42,863 nucleotides of DNA from an uncultured bacterium (GCA_903838995.1 CAIMAP010000026.1:1-42863); one strand, 5' to 3'; counted from the stretch's first letter, positions 31,776-41,046 are shown. Numbers and translations: made by a program. Notes: generated by a model from the sequence alone, not told the origin.

Positions 31776-32768
31776 TTATTTTTTCTCCAATGCTTCGATA
31801 CGTTTCAGTAATTTCTCTATAATTACTTGTTGTTCTTGAACTGCTTTTACTAAAGGCACTACAAACTCCGCATAACGAATACCATATAAATCTGTTTCGT
31901 TTTGTGGAATACTTACCCCATCAAAATCATAGCCTATTTTTTTTGCTGCAGCTGCTACCTCTTGTGCAATGAAACCGGTGCGCACAATATTATTTGTTGA
32001 AGTGTTTTTATCATTCGATATCCTGTGTTTTGCTTTGATACTATCTGGCATAGCTTGCATAGTAATGGCTTCTTGTTTTTGGATATTCAATGTATAGGTT
32101 ACGGGTCTAAGCTCCGCAATAAAAGCTAAACCCGGTACGCTTTCTTTAATATTTTCTTTGATACGTCCATCACTAACAACTGTCAAAGGAACTTGCCCTT
32201 CTATCACAGCCACAGTTGAATTACCAATTCTAACCATATTGGATGCAGTGGCTATAGCCCCACTTCCAATGGCCGTTGCATTGTTTAAGGCACCAGTACT
32301 TACATTTGCTTGAAAGCCTAAGGCTGTGTTATCACTTCCGGTAATGTTTGATGCAAGGGATTGATTCCCGATTACAGTATTATCATTTCCATCGGTGTTG
32401 GAGTAAAGGGCTCCATAACCAATTGCAGTGTTGCCATAACCATCAACATTAGAAAAAAGAGTAGAAACTCCCAATACCGTATTATCATAATTTGAACCAT
32501 TTCCACTTCCCACAGTAAACCATTCGTTAGTGCCGCTGTTAAATGTCTCTATGGCTTTGTTGTTTGTATTATAAATTTGCAAGCCTGTAGCCGGAGAGGA
32601 AATGGCGTTTCGTTGAACAGTAGTCATTCTCGGAGGTAATAAACCTTTACTAGTTGAGCTTACATCTAATTTGGCAGATGCATTGGGGCTATTAGTTCCT
32701 ATGCCAACTTGCGCTTGAGAAATAGTTACCATTAATAGTAATGCCATTAACGTTATTGTTTGTTTCAT
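31776..32768 (-). CDS. Exported tail-fiber/YadA-head-like repeat protein with C-terminal S74 intramolecular chaperone domain
   Basis: Signal peptide MKQTITLMALLLMVTISQAQ; repeats LGVSTLFSNVDGYGNTAIGYGALYSNTDGNDNTVIGNQSL; C-terminal SDGRIKENIKE...TGFIAQEV...YAEFVVPLVKAVQEQ; start revised from 32822. Confidence 0.85.
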   Translation of the reverse strand: MKQTITLMALLLMVTISQAQVGIGTNSPNASAKLDVSSTSKGLLPPRMTTVQRNAISSPATGLQIYNTNNKAIETFNSGTNEWFTVGSGNGSNYDNTVLGVSTLFSNVDGYGNTAIGYGALYSNTDGNDNTVIGNQSLASNITGSDNTALGFQANVSTGALNNATAIGSGAIATASNMVRIGNSTVAVIEGQVPLTVVSDGRIKENIKESVPGLAFIAELRPVTYTLNIQKQEAITMQAMPDSIKAKHRISNDKNTSTNNIVRTGFIAQEVAAAAKKIGYDFDGVSIPQNETDLYGIRYAEFVVPLVKAVQEQQVIIEKLLKRIEALEKK

Positions 32769-32918
32769 GATTCGAATAAAGTTAGGAATAGGTGAATTGT
32801 ATAATGCTATAAACCTATTCATTATATATGACTATACTGGATTTATATTTTTTCAAAAAATTAAGCCCATTAAAATCACCCCCCAAACCCTTTGTTTAAA
32901 AGCCTTTGAGACCTAACA

Positions 32919-32952
32919 TGATATTAATCATATTAACAGGTGATTAATATCA
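32919..32952. promoter_or_regulatory. Two FNR-like boxes TGATATTAATCA and TGATTAATATCA
   Basis: TGAT-N4-ATCA cores at 32919-32930 and 32941-32952, mutual reverse complements, centres 22 bp apart. Confidence 0.65.
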
Positions 32953-33037
32953 TAACATCACGATTGTTACAGATGTAGTTTTATACTCGATAAAAGGAAT
33001 TCATTCTATTATCAATAAAACACAAATTCAAAACATT

Positions 33038-34366
33038 ATGAAAACAATGTCTCTAAAAGTAATAGCAGGGTCCTTGATAGGTGCTTCTGCTCTGATCATG
33101 ACCGGATGTGTGAGGGAAAACCAAATGTTGGATATCCCAAACAACAATCAATCAACAGAATTAATTTCTATGAAAACCACTACACAACCAGTCATTGATG
33201 GTGTAGTAGACCCTATTTGGGAAAATGCAACAAAATTAAGCACAACTACGCAAGTTCCTGATCCAGGAAATGGCTTGTTTTATGGTTACATCGGAAACCA
33301 ATATCCGGTTACTTTAAAATCAGTTTACGACGATACTTATATTTACTTTTTAGCTGAATATGCCGATGCTACTAAAAGTGTTCAAGTATCTCCTTGGTAC
33401 TTTAATCCAAGCACCCATTTGTGGGCACAAGAACCAAGTGCTAAAACTTTTGATGCGAATGGTAACATAACAAGAGATGGATGGGGAGAAGACAAGTTAG
33501 CCTTCTTATGGAACATCGATCATTCAACTACCAAATTTGCAGCACAAACTTGCTATGCAAGTTGTCACTTATTTTCTCCTTATTTAGACCCTACAACTAC
33601 CCCTGCAACAATGATTCCTAACCAAAGTGCGAACCATTATACCAATGGTGCCAATGAAAAAATTGACATGTGGTGGTTAAAAATTGGAAGAGATCCTATT
33701 TATGGTCAATTCTCAGATGAATACCAAGATTGGTCTGGTGGTTCATCAATTACTAGTTTAGTGGGTGGTAAAGGTAATGGTCGTCACCAAGATGATCAAG
33801 TGGTAAATGGCGCATCAACAACCTATCCTTTTGGCCCAACTTATTCTTCAAATGTTGGAGGAACTTCTAACAACACTCAAAAATTAAACATCACTGGTAA
33901 AACTCCTGCCCTTAGCGTGAGCGTACCAAAATACATCATCCCTAACAGAAATGATTACTACTATATTTTAGCCGATGAAGTTACTAATGGCGTTGCACAA
34001 CAAGTAATGGCGGTAGATTCATTCGGTGTATTAACATTAAAAGATGGTAGCACAATTGATCCAAATATTGGAACAGATTTCCAAAGAATTGGTGATGCAG
34101 TTTATGGTGGACATGGTGCAAAAATTATTCCTAGTTATGTATCTGCACCATTAACAAATGGCAGAGCAGACATCTCTTGTCAAGCAGTATATACAGGAAC
34201 TAGCTGGATTATTGAGTGGAAAAGATTATTGAAAACTGCTGATACTAAAAAACAAGATATTGATTTCTCTAGCTTAGAAGATCAACCATTTGGTGTGGCC
34301 ATTTTCAACAAATCAAATTACCAACATGGTATTAAACCAAATCTATTATTGAAGTTTCAAAAATAG
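33038..34366 (+). CDS. EB_dh-like heme-binding cytochrome lipoprotein
   Basis: Lipobox LIMTGC; PVIDGVVDPIWENATKL and DDTYIYFLAEYADATKS domain hallmarks; CYASCH (CXXCH) heme motif. Confidence 0.82.
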   Translation: MKTMSLKVIAGSLIGASALIMTGCVRENQMLDIPNNNQSTELISMKTTTQPVIDGVVDPIWENATKLSTTTQVPDPGNGLFYGYIGNQYPVTLKSVYDDTYIYFLAEYADATKSVQVSPWYFNPSTHLWAQEPSAKTFDANGNITRDGWGEDKLAFLWNIDHSTTKFAAQTCYASCHLFSPYLDPTTTPATMIPNQSANHYTNGANEKIDMWWLKIGRDPIYGQFSDEYQDWSGGSSITSLVGGKGNGRHQDDQVVNGASTTYPFGPTYSSNVGGTSNNTQKLNITGKTPALSVSVPKYIIPNRNDYYYILADEVTNGVAQQVMAVDSFGVLTLKDGSTIDPNIGTDFQRIGDAVYGGHGAKIIPSYVSAPLTNGRADISCQAVYTGTSWIIEWKRLLKTADTKKQDIDFSSLEDQPFGVAIFNKSNYQHGIKPNLLLKFQK

Positions 34367-34413
34367 TCTTGCTATTGAATAGCATCAGTTAAATGATTTA
34401 AAAAAATAAAATC

Positions 34414-34818
34414 ATGTCAATAAAAAAATTAACGATAGTATTAGCGGTTATAGCCGCCCCTATCATAGGCTTACAAAGTTGCTACGAAGTTGCTACAGTA
34501 ATGCCGGACAACGCAGGTTCGGAAGTAACTGGACCTGTTAGCTTCTCGAAAGATATTGTGCCCATTCTTAATGCAAATTGCAATGTAAGTGGCTGCCATT
34601 CATCGGGAGGAGTTAAACCAAATTTATCAGCAGATAACGCCTTTGGATCTTTAGACAATGGAGGTTATTTAGACAAAGGGAATGCTACAAATAGTTCGGT
34701 TTACTTATGGTTAACTGGCAAAAAAAGCACTACAATGCCTCCAAACGGACCTAACAACCCATCCAATATTAATCAATTAATGTTGGCTTGGATTAAACAA
34801 GGTGCTCAAAACAATTAA
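34414..34818 (+). CDS. Cytochrome c-like lipoprotein with CX4CH motif
   Basis: Lipobox GLQSC; FSKDIVPILNANCNVSGCHSSGG; distal TTMPPNGP Met-ligand region. Confidence 0.82.
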   Translation: MSIKKLTIVLAVIAAPIIGLQSCYEVATVMPDNAGSEVTGPVSFSKDIVPILNANCNVSGCHSSGGVKPNLSADNAFGSLDNGGYLDKGNATNSSVYLWLTGKKSTTMPPNGPNNPSNINQLMLAWIKQGAQNN

Positions 34819-34829
34819 ATAAAAAAAAG

Positions 34830-35732
34830 ATGAAAAATAGCTCGAAAAAATATGCAAAGTACCTTCAGGTTTTTGTACTAATCTTAGGCCTTGTTTTTAT
34901 AGGAAATAAATCCTGGGCACAAGATAATACCGAAGTAAAAGAGACCACGAAGCTTGAACCAATCAAGAAAACTTTTGCAGGCAATTTGATTATAGATAAT
35001 CAAACTGTAATGGTACCCGTAAAAGGTGTGTTTGAATTTGTTATTCAACATCGTTTCGGAGTTGTAAATAATGGCTACAAAGATTTCTTTGGACTTTATG
35101 CACCATCGAATATCAGACTAGGATTTAACTATACTCCAATTAATGATTTGCAGTTAGGATTTGGTTTTGCCAAAGAAAGGTTGCAATGGGATGTGAATTT
35201 AAAATATGCATTGATCAAACAATCTAAAGTTGGCGGAAACCCGGTAAGTATTACTTATTATGGTACTGCAGGCATAGACACTAGACCAAAAGCTGGAAAT
35301 TTTGTAAACAACACCGATCGTATTTCATTTTTCAATCAGTTAATTTTTGCAAGAAAAATGAGCAAAAAACTTTCTTTACAAATTGCGCCAAGTTTAACTT
35401 GGATGAATAATGTGGAAGGTTACATTAGTACAGATGGTAGTATTAAAGCAAAATCTAAAAACGCACATTTTGCAACTGCCTTTAGTGGAAGTTATGCGAT
35501 AGATGACAACTTCGCAATCATTGCAAATTACGATCAGCCATTTACACAACATCCAACAAATAACCCTTACCCTAATTTGAGCTTAGGTTTCCAAGTTGGA
35601 ACCGCTACCCATACTTTCCAAATGTTTGTTGGAAACTATCAAAGCATCGTGCCTCAATCAAATAATTTTTATAATAAAAATGATTATAGAGACGGTAAGT
35701 TTGTAATTGGATTTAACATTACTAAACGATAA
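34830..35732 (+). CDS. DUF5777-like outer-membrane beta-barrel protein
   Basis: Signal peptide; amphipathic strands; FVIQHRFGVVNNGYKDFFGLYAPSNIRLGFNYTPINDLQLGFGFAKE. Confidence 0.8.
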   Translation: MKNSSKKYAKYLQVFVLILGLVFIGNKSWAQDNTEVKETTKLEPIKKTFAGNLIIDNQTVMVPVKGVFEFVIQHRFGVVNNGYKDFFGLYAPSNIRLGFNYTPINDLQLGFGFAKERLQWDVNLKYALIKQSKVGGNPVSITYYGTAGIDTRPKAGNFVNNTDRISFFNQLIFARKMSKKLSLQIAPSLTWMNNVEGYISTDGSIKAKSKNAHFATAFSGSYAIDDNFAIIANYDQPFTQHPTNNPYPNLSLGFQVGTATHTFQMFVGNYQSIVPQSNNFYNKNDYRDGKFVIGFNITKR

Positions 35733-35737
35733 TATTT

Positions 35738-35787
35738 AATGAGCCCGATAAAGCTATAAGCTAGCGTTATTGGGCTCATTTTATTTA
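35738..35787 (+). terminator. Long hairpin AATGAGCCC...GGGCTCATT + T-rich tract inside the electron-transfer locus
   Basis: 9-bp exact arms at 35738-35746 and 35772-35780. Confidence 0.7.
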
Positions 35788-35799
35788 AAGCAAAAAACT

Positions 35800-36735
35800 A
35801 TGTCGAATAACAAAGAGGATTTAGAAAAAAAACAAGACAACGATGCTGGAAGAAGAGAATTTATTCGACTCGGCGTACTTGCAGCAGGACTAACCATTGC
35901 AGGTGGAGGCTTACAAAAAGTTTTTTCATCAGAGCCAAGCGAATCTGGTGAAAAAATAAATGTATTAACGCCAGATGGCAAAGTTGTTTCTGTTGATGCA
36001 TCTCATATGAAAGCGGCAGAAAATTGTTGTGCTGCTCCTTCATCAGAAGCAAGACAAGGAATTCCAGGAAAAAAATATGTGATGGTAATTGATCTTTCGC
36101 GATGTAAGGATGCGATGAAATGTCAGCATGCTTGCCAGAAACATCACCTATTACCTTCAAAAGATAAATACTTAAAAGTTTATAAAATGCAAGATTCGCC
36201 AGAAGCATCACCTTATTGGATGCCTAAGCCCTGCTTGCATTGCGACAAACCTCCTTGCGTAAAAGTTTGCCCAGTAGATGCCACCTTTAAAAGAAGTGAT
36301 GGTTTGGTTTTGATTGATAATGAAAGATGTATTGGTTGTCGTTTTTGTATGGCAGCTTGTCCTTATTCTACCAGAACATTTAATTGGGATGAACCTATTC
36401 AACCCGAAAATTATATGGACCTAAAATATTCACCGGAGTCGAGCACGCCAAGAAAAAAAGGAACCGTCGAAAAATGTGATTTCTGTCCGGATATGTTGAA
36501 ACAAGGTAAGTTGCCGCATTGTGTTTCGGCTTGCCCAAATGGAGTATATTATTTTGGCGATGCCAACGAAGACACGGTTTGTAATGGTGATGAAACTGTT
36601 CGATTTAGACAATTATTAAAAGACAAAGCGGGTTACAGGTATTTAGAAAGTTTAGGAACAGAACCCAGCGTTTACTATTTACCTGCTGTAAATCGTTTGT
36701 TTCCATTCGAAGAAAATAATACTAATCCATCTTAG
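35800..36735 (+). CDS. Tat-exported 4Fe-4S ferredoxin-like subunit (NrfC/HybA-like)
   Basis: RREFIRLGVLAAGLTIAGG; CLHCDKPPCVKVCP, CIGCRFCMAACP, CDFCPDMLKQGKLPHCVSACP; ATG at 35800 rather than 35770. Confidence 0.9.
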   Translation: MSNNKEDLEKKQDNDAGRREFIRLGVLAAGLTIAGGGLQKVFSSEPSESGEKINVLTPDGKVVSVDASHMKAAENCCAAPSSEARQGIPGKKYVMVIDLSRCKDAMKCQHACQKHHLLPSKDKYLKVYKMQDSPEASPYWMPKPCLHCDKPPCVKVCPVDATFKRSDGLVLIDNERCIGCRFCMAACPYSTRTFNWDEPIQPENYMDLKYSPESSTPRKKGTVEKCDFCPDMLKQGKLPHCVSACPNGVYYFGDANEDTVCNGDETVRFRQLLKDKAGYRYLESLGTEPSVYYLPAVNRLFPFEENNTNPS

Positions 36736-36737
36736 GT

Positions 36738-38105
36738 ATGAAAGATTTAATTAAACCAGCAAACGAACAAGAAGCAATTCAAATGCTTCATCGTTATAAC
36801 GAAGATGTTTTACCTCAAAAATTTGGTAAAGCCGGAAAAACTTGGGTGGTAATCTTATTAGTCATCATTGCCTTTGGTGTGTATAATTATATTCAACAAA
36901 TTAGATTTGGTTTGTCTGTTACAGGCCTTAGCGACACCGTATCTTGGGGAATTTACATTTCCAACTTTGTGTTTTTTGTTGCCGTAAGTTTGGTAGGCTC
37001 ATTAATTACTGCAGTGCTTTATTTGCTAAATGTAAAATGGCGCGCACCACTTACCAGAATTTCAGAAGTTATTGCGGTATCTGCTATTATGTTTGCAGGA
37101 CTCATCATCATTGTGGATATGGGCCGACCCGATAGGGTATTAAATATGTTTATGTATGGCAGAATACAATCGCCCATTGTTTGGGATGTAATTGTAGTCA
37201 TGACTTATATGACAATTAGTTTTTTATTGCTCTACTTTCCATTACTACCAAGTATTGCCTATTGCAGAGATTTTATGAAAAACATTCCAAAATGGCAACA
37301 TAAAATGTATCGCATTTTATCGCTTGGATGGAAAAACAGACCCGCACAATATAAAGTAGTAGAAAAAGCAATTACCATTTTATCGGTCATGATTATTCCG
37401 GTAGCGCTCAGCATTCACACCGTTACCTCTTGGTTATTTGCCACTACTTACCGTCCTGGATGGGATAGTACAAACTTTGGTGCCTACTTTGTTGCAGGCG
37501 CATTTATGGTTGGTGCAGCTGCTGTAATTGCAGCGATGTTTATTTTACGTAAATTCTATTTGAGATACGACGAATATTTTACCGATATACATTTTGACAG
37601 AATGGGCAGGTTATTGGTTTTGCTTTCTTTTATTTATTTATATTTTACCGTAAACGAATATTTTATTCCGGGTTATAAAATGAAAGGCGAAGAAGCCGCA
37701 CATTTAAGAGAATTATTTACCGGAATTTATGCCCCAATGTTTTGGTCTGTTCAAATATTAGGAATGATAGTACCGATCATTGTATTACTATTCAAAAAAG
37801 GCAGAAAACCAATACCTATTTTTATTATGTCTGTTTTAGTAATTATTGGTGCCTGGTTTAAAAGGTATTTGATAGTTATACCTACTATGTTACACCCATT
37901 TTTACCACTTCAACAAATAGCAGAATCGGCTAAACATTATTCGCCAACCCTAGCCGAATGGTCTATCACTTCTGCTTCTCTGGCGGGGGCCTTACTTTTG
38001 ATTACCCTTTTTGTAAGGTATTTTCCTATTATTTCTATTTGGGAATTAGCAGAAGAAAGAGACATTCCACATCATACTATTTACGAGCATTTAAATGACG
38101 AATAA
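36738..38105 (+). CDS. nrfD: NrfD/PsrC/HybB-family quinone-interacting membrane subunit
   Basis: About 10 TM segments; SWGIYISNFVFFVAVSLVGSLITAVLYLL; PDRVLNMF; follows Fe-S subunit. Confidence 0.9.
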   Translation: MKDLIKPANEQEAIQMLHRYNEDVLPQKFGKAGKTWVVILLVIIAFGVYNYIQQIRFGLSVTGLSDTVSWGIYISNFVFFVAVSLVGSLITAVLYLLNVKWRAPLTRISEVIAVSAIMFAGLIIIVDMGRPDRVLNMFMYGRIQSPIVWDVIVVMTYMTISFLLLYFPLLPSIAYCRDFMKNIPKWQHKMYRILSLGWKNRPAQYKVVEKAITILSVMIIPVALSIHTVTSWLFATTYRPGWDSTNFGAYFVAGAFMVGAAAVIAAMFILRKFYLRYDEYFTDIHFDRMGRLLVLLSFIYLYFTVNEYFIPGYKMKGEEAAHLRELFTGIYAPMFWSVQILGMIVPIIVLLFKKGRKPIPIFIMSVLVIIGAWFKRYLIVIPTMLHPFLPLQQIAESAKHYSPTLAEWSITSASLAGALLLITLFVRYFPIISIWELAEERDIPHHTIYEHLNDE

Positions 38106-39037
38106 TGAAAAAGCTAATTCAAAATTTATCAAGTAAAATCACCTTAATTGTACTATTTTTTTTAATTGTTAGCTCCTTCCAGTTTAGTTATGCGCAAAAT
38201 GCTATCGAAAAAGAAAATGCTTCTATAAACCTGAGCTATAAAATTAGCAATGGAATAAAGAGTATCAAAGCAATCGTAGAAAGAAAAATAAATGGCAAGT
38301 ATTTTGGAGTAGAAAATTTAAAATTAAATTTATACTTAACAGCGGTTAAAGCATACGATGCTACAAATGCAGAGGGTTTATTAGCAACTCTTTCTACAAA
38401 TGCAGATGGCGAAGTAAATTTTAATTTTAGTCCAGCATTCTACAAAGCGACTGCCAACAAGCATGATTTTAATTTTATTGTAAACTCAGTAGAGAATCCA
38501 TTGTTCGAAGATCTTTCAGCAGAAATTATTTTAAATGATTATGCCCTTGATTTGAAAATAGCTGCTGTAGATACCATTTCTAGTGCTACTGCTAAAATTA
38601 GTAAATATGAAAATGAAGTATTAATTCCTGCTGCAGAAATTGAATTAAAATTAGCAATCAAGAAAACCTTTGGGCTATTACCTTTTGGTGAAGAGGGTAC
38701 GGTAACCGACGAAAACGGAGAAGTTATGGCAGACATTCCTGCTGATGTTCCTGGTAATGCCAATCATACTATTACTATTGTGGCAAGATTTATAGATGAA
38801 GAAAATGCTGGGGTAATTGAAGTAAGCAAAGATACCCCATGGAAGATTCTTCCCAAAGCAAATGCCATACCAGAAAGAACTTTATGGTCTACAGGACACA
38901 ACGCCCCTATTCCTTTGGTTATCGTTACGATAAGTCTAATTGCTTTTATATGGGGCATTATTATTTACCTCGTTTCTTTATTAATAAAAATTAAAAAATT
39001 AGGCAATAAAAAAAATAATTCAAAACAATTAAATTAA
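38105..39037 (+). CDS. Exported hypothetical protein with C-terminal TM anchor
   Basis: Signal peptide ...SYAQ; beta-rich ectodomain; TM IPLVIVTISLIAFIWGIIIYLVSLL; stop/start overlap with nrfD. Confidence 0.75.
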   Translation: MKKLIQNLSSKITLIVLFFLIVSSFQFSYAQNAIEKENASINLSYKISNGIKSIKAIVERKINGKYFGVENLKLNLYLTAVKAYDATNAEGLLATLSTNADGEVNFNFSPAFYKATANKHDFNFIVNSVENPLFEDLSAEIILNDYALDLKIAAVDTISSATAKISKYENEVLIPAAEIELKLAIKKTFGLLPFGEEGTVTDENGEVMADIPADVPGNANHTITIVARFIDEENAGVIEVSKDTPWKILPKANAIPERTLWSTGHNAPIPLVIVTISLIAFIWGIIIYLVSLLIKIKKLGNKKNNSKQLN

Positions 39038-39042
39038 TAATT

Positions 39043-39471
39043 ATGAAAACTACTTCAAAAAGAAAATTTATTTCCGCATTTTTTATCGTGCTATTTTTAG
39101 CTTGGGTTAATTTAGCATTTACAGCTACAACACCCGACGAAGCTAAGCCATGGAATGCACCAGAAACTGCAAAAAAAATTAAAAACCCTTTAAAAGGTGA
39201 TGCCGCTGCTTTAGCAGATGGCAAAACACTTTTCATGAAGCATTGCAAATCTTGCCATGGTGCAAAAGGTTTGGGAGATGGTCCAAAATCTAAAGAACTA
39301 GATACTGAATGTGGAGATTTTAGCCAAAAATCGTTTCAATCTCAAACAGATGGAGAAATTATTTATAAAATAAAAGAGGGTAGAGATGACATGCCCTCTT
39401 TTAAAAAGAAAATTACAGATCAAGATGAATTATGGAGTATCATCAATTATGTGCGTTCATTAGCTAAATAA
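39043..39471 (+). CDS. Monoheme cytochrome c
   Basis: GKTLFMKHCKSCHGAKGLGDGPKS; DMPSFKKKITDQDELWSIINYVRSL. Confidence 0.92.
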   Translation: MKTTSKRKFISAFFIVLFLAWVNLAFTATTPDEAKPWNAPETAKKIKNPLKGDAAALADGKTLFMKHCKSCHGAKGLGDGPKSKELDTECGDFSQKSFQSQTDGEIIYKIKEGRDDMPSFKKKITDQDELWSIINYVRSLAK

Positions 39472-39509
39472 TTTTTTTGTACGGATAAAATATATCCTTA
39501 CTTTTCCGT

Positions 39510-40700
39510 ATGGAAAATAAAATGACTATAGGAACACCACTTAGCAACACAGCAAAAAAAGCCATGCTCTTGGGTTCTGGCGAATTAGGCAAAGAAGTAG
39601 CGATCGAATTTCAACGATTAGGCGTAGAAGTAATCGCGGTTGATCGCTACGCCAATGCACCCGCTATGCAAGTAGCACATCGTTCTTATGTAGTTTCGAT
39701 GTTAGATGGTGAAGCATTAGCCACTATTATCCGAAAGGAGAAGCCAGATTATATTGTGCCCGAAGTAGAAGCCATTGCTACCGACATTTTAATTGCATTA
39801 GAGGCCGAAGGCTTCACGGTTATTCCAACAGCAAAAGCCACTTGGTTAACCATGAATAGAGAAGGCATTCGTTCGCTAGCTGCAAAAGAATTACAAGTAA
39901 AAACTTCTCCTTTTGAATTTGCAGGAACATTCGAAGAATTTGAGAATGCTGTTGCTAAAATTGGTATACCTTGTGTAATTAAGCCAATCATGAGTTCTTC
40001 GGGAAAAGGACAAAGTGTAATAAAAAAACAAGAGGATATTTTGACCGCTTGGGAATATGCACAACAAGGTGGAAGGTCTGGAAAAGGACGCGTAATTATT
40101 GAGGGCTTTGTCGATTTTGATTATGAAATTACTTTACTCACCATCAAACATAAAGCCGGCATTTCTTTTTGTGCTCCTATAGGACATCGTCAAGAACATG
40201 GCGATTACCAAGAGTCCTGGCAACCACACCCCATGTCGGAAAATGCTTTAAAGGCAGCACAAGAAATAGCGAGTAAAGTAGTAAACGCTTTGGGAGGTAA
40301 AGGATTATTTGGCGTAGAATTCTTTGTTAATGGAGATGAAGTTTATTTTTCAGAATTATCACCACGACCACATGACACCGGAATGGTGACCATGATCTCT
40401 CAAGACCTTTCGGAATTTGCTTTACATGTGCGCGCTATTTTAGATTTACCCATTCCGAATATTGTGCAACATGGACCATCTGCCTCCAGTGTAATTTTAG
40501 TAAAAGGAAATTCCAATAAGGTCAGTTTTTCGGGTATCGAAAAAGCACTCGAAAATCCAAATACACAAATTAGACTATTTGGTAAACCAAATGTAGACGG
40601 CGAAAGAAGAATGGGTGTTTGCTTAGCCAGAGCAGAAAGCATCGAATCTGCAAGAAACAACGCAAATTCAGCTGCTGCAAATATAAAATCTACTTTATAA
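39510..40700 (+). CDS. purT: Formate-dependent phosphoribosylglycinamide formyltransferase
   Basis: ATP-grasp; [42 protein letters not shown]. Confidence 0.96.
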   Translation: MENKMTIGTPLSNTAKKAMLLGSGELGKEVAIEFQRLGVEVIAVDRYANAPAMQVAHRSYVVSMLDGEALATIIRKEKPDYIVPEVEAIATDILIALEAEGFTVIPTAKATWLTMNREGIRSLAAKELQVKTSPFEFAGTFEEFENAVAKIGIPCVIKPIMSSSGKGQSVIKKQEDILTAWEYAQQGGRSGKGRVIIEGFVDFDYEITLLTIKHKAGISFCAPIGHRQEHGDYQESWQPHPMSENALKAAQEIASKVVNALGGKGLFGVEFFVNGDEVYFSELSPRPHDTGMVTMISQDLSEFALHVRAILDLPIPNIVQHGPSASSVILVKGNSNKVSFSGIEKALENPNTQIRLFGKPNVDGERRMGVCLARAESIESARNNANSAAANIKSTL

Positions 40701-40751
40701 ACAGCTATTAAAAAATATTACTTACCTTGTCTTATATAAACAACTGAAATC

Positions 40752-40856
40752 ATGGCAAAAGAAAAATCACCAACCAAAGAAGCAAAAAAAGAACCTGCTA
40801 AATCTTTAAAAGAAAAACGTGCAGATAAAAAAGCAAAAAGAGATAGCAAAAAATAA
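40752..40856 (+). CDS. 34-aa Lys-rich small protein (absent from ORF track)
   Basis: MAKEKSPTKEAKKEPAKSLKEKRADKKAKRDSKK*, followed 10 nt later by a terminator. Confidence 0.7.
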   Translation: MAKEKSPTKEAKKEPAKSLKEKRADKKAKRDSKK

Positions 40857-40865
40857 TTCGAAAAT

Positions 40866-40897
40866 GGACTTTATTCAACAATAAAGTCCTTTTTTTT
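40866..40897 (+). terminator. Intrinsic terminator after 34-aa ORF
   Basis: GGACTTTATT-CAAC-AATAAAGTCC + T8. Confidence 0.92.
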
Positions 40898-41046
40898 CAG
40901 CATTTATAAGTGTTTCAAGACAAATCTACCGTTTTTTTAACCTATTTTTAAGCGTAAAAAATTGATTATCAAGACATTAAACATATTTTTAAATATATAC
41001 AAAATCATATTTTTTTATTAAATTAGAGAACACAAAAATCATTGTT

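Noticed and set aside
31776-32768. Prophage remnant suggested by the tail-fiber domain
   Set aside because: No integrase, terminase, capsid or other phage genes nearby; protein has its own signal peptide, and such proteins are common in Bacteroidetes genomes
35861-36211. 116-aa minus-strand ORF opposite the Fe-S subunit
   Set aside because: Leu/His-rich antisense translation; the plus frame carries full Fe-S motifs
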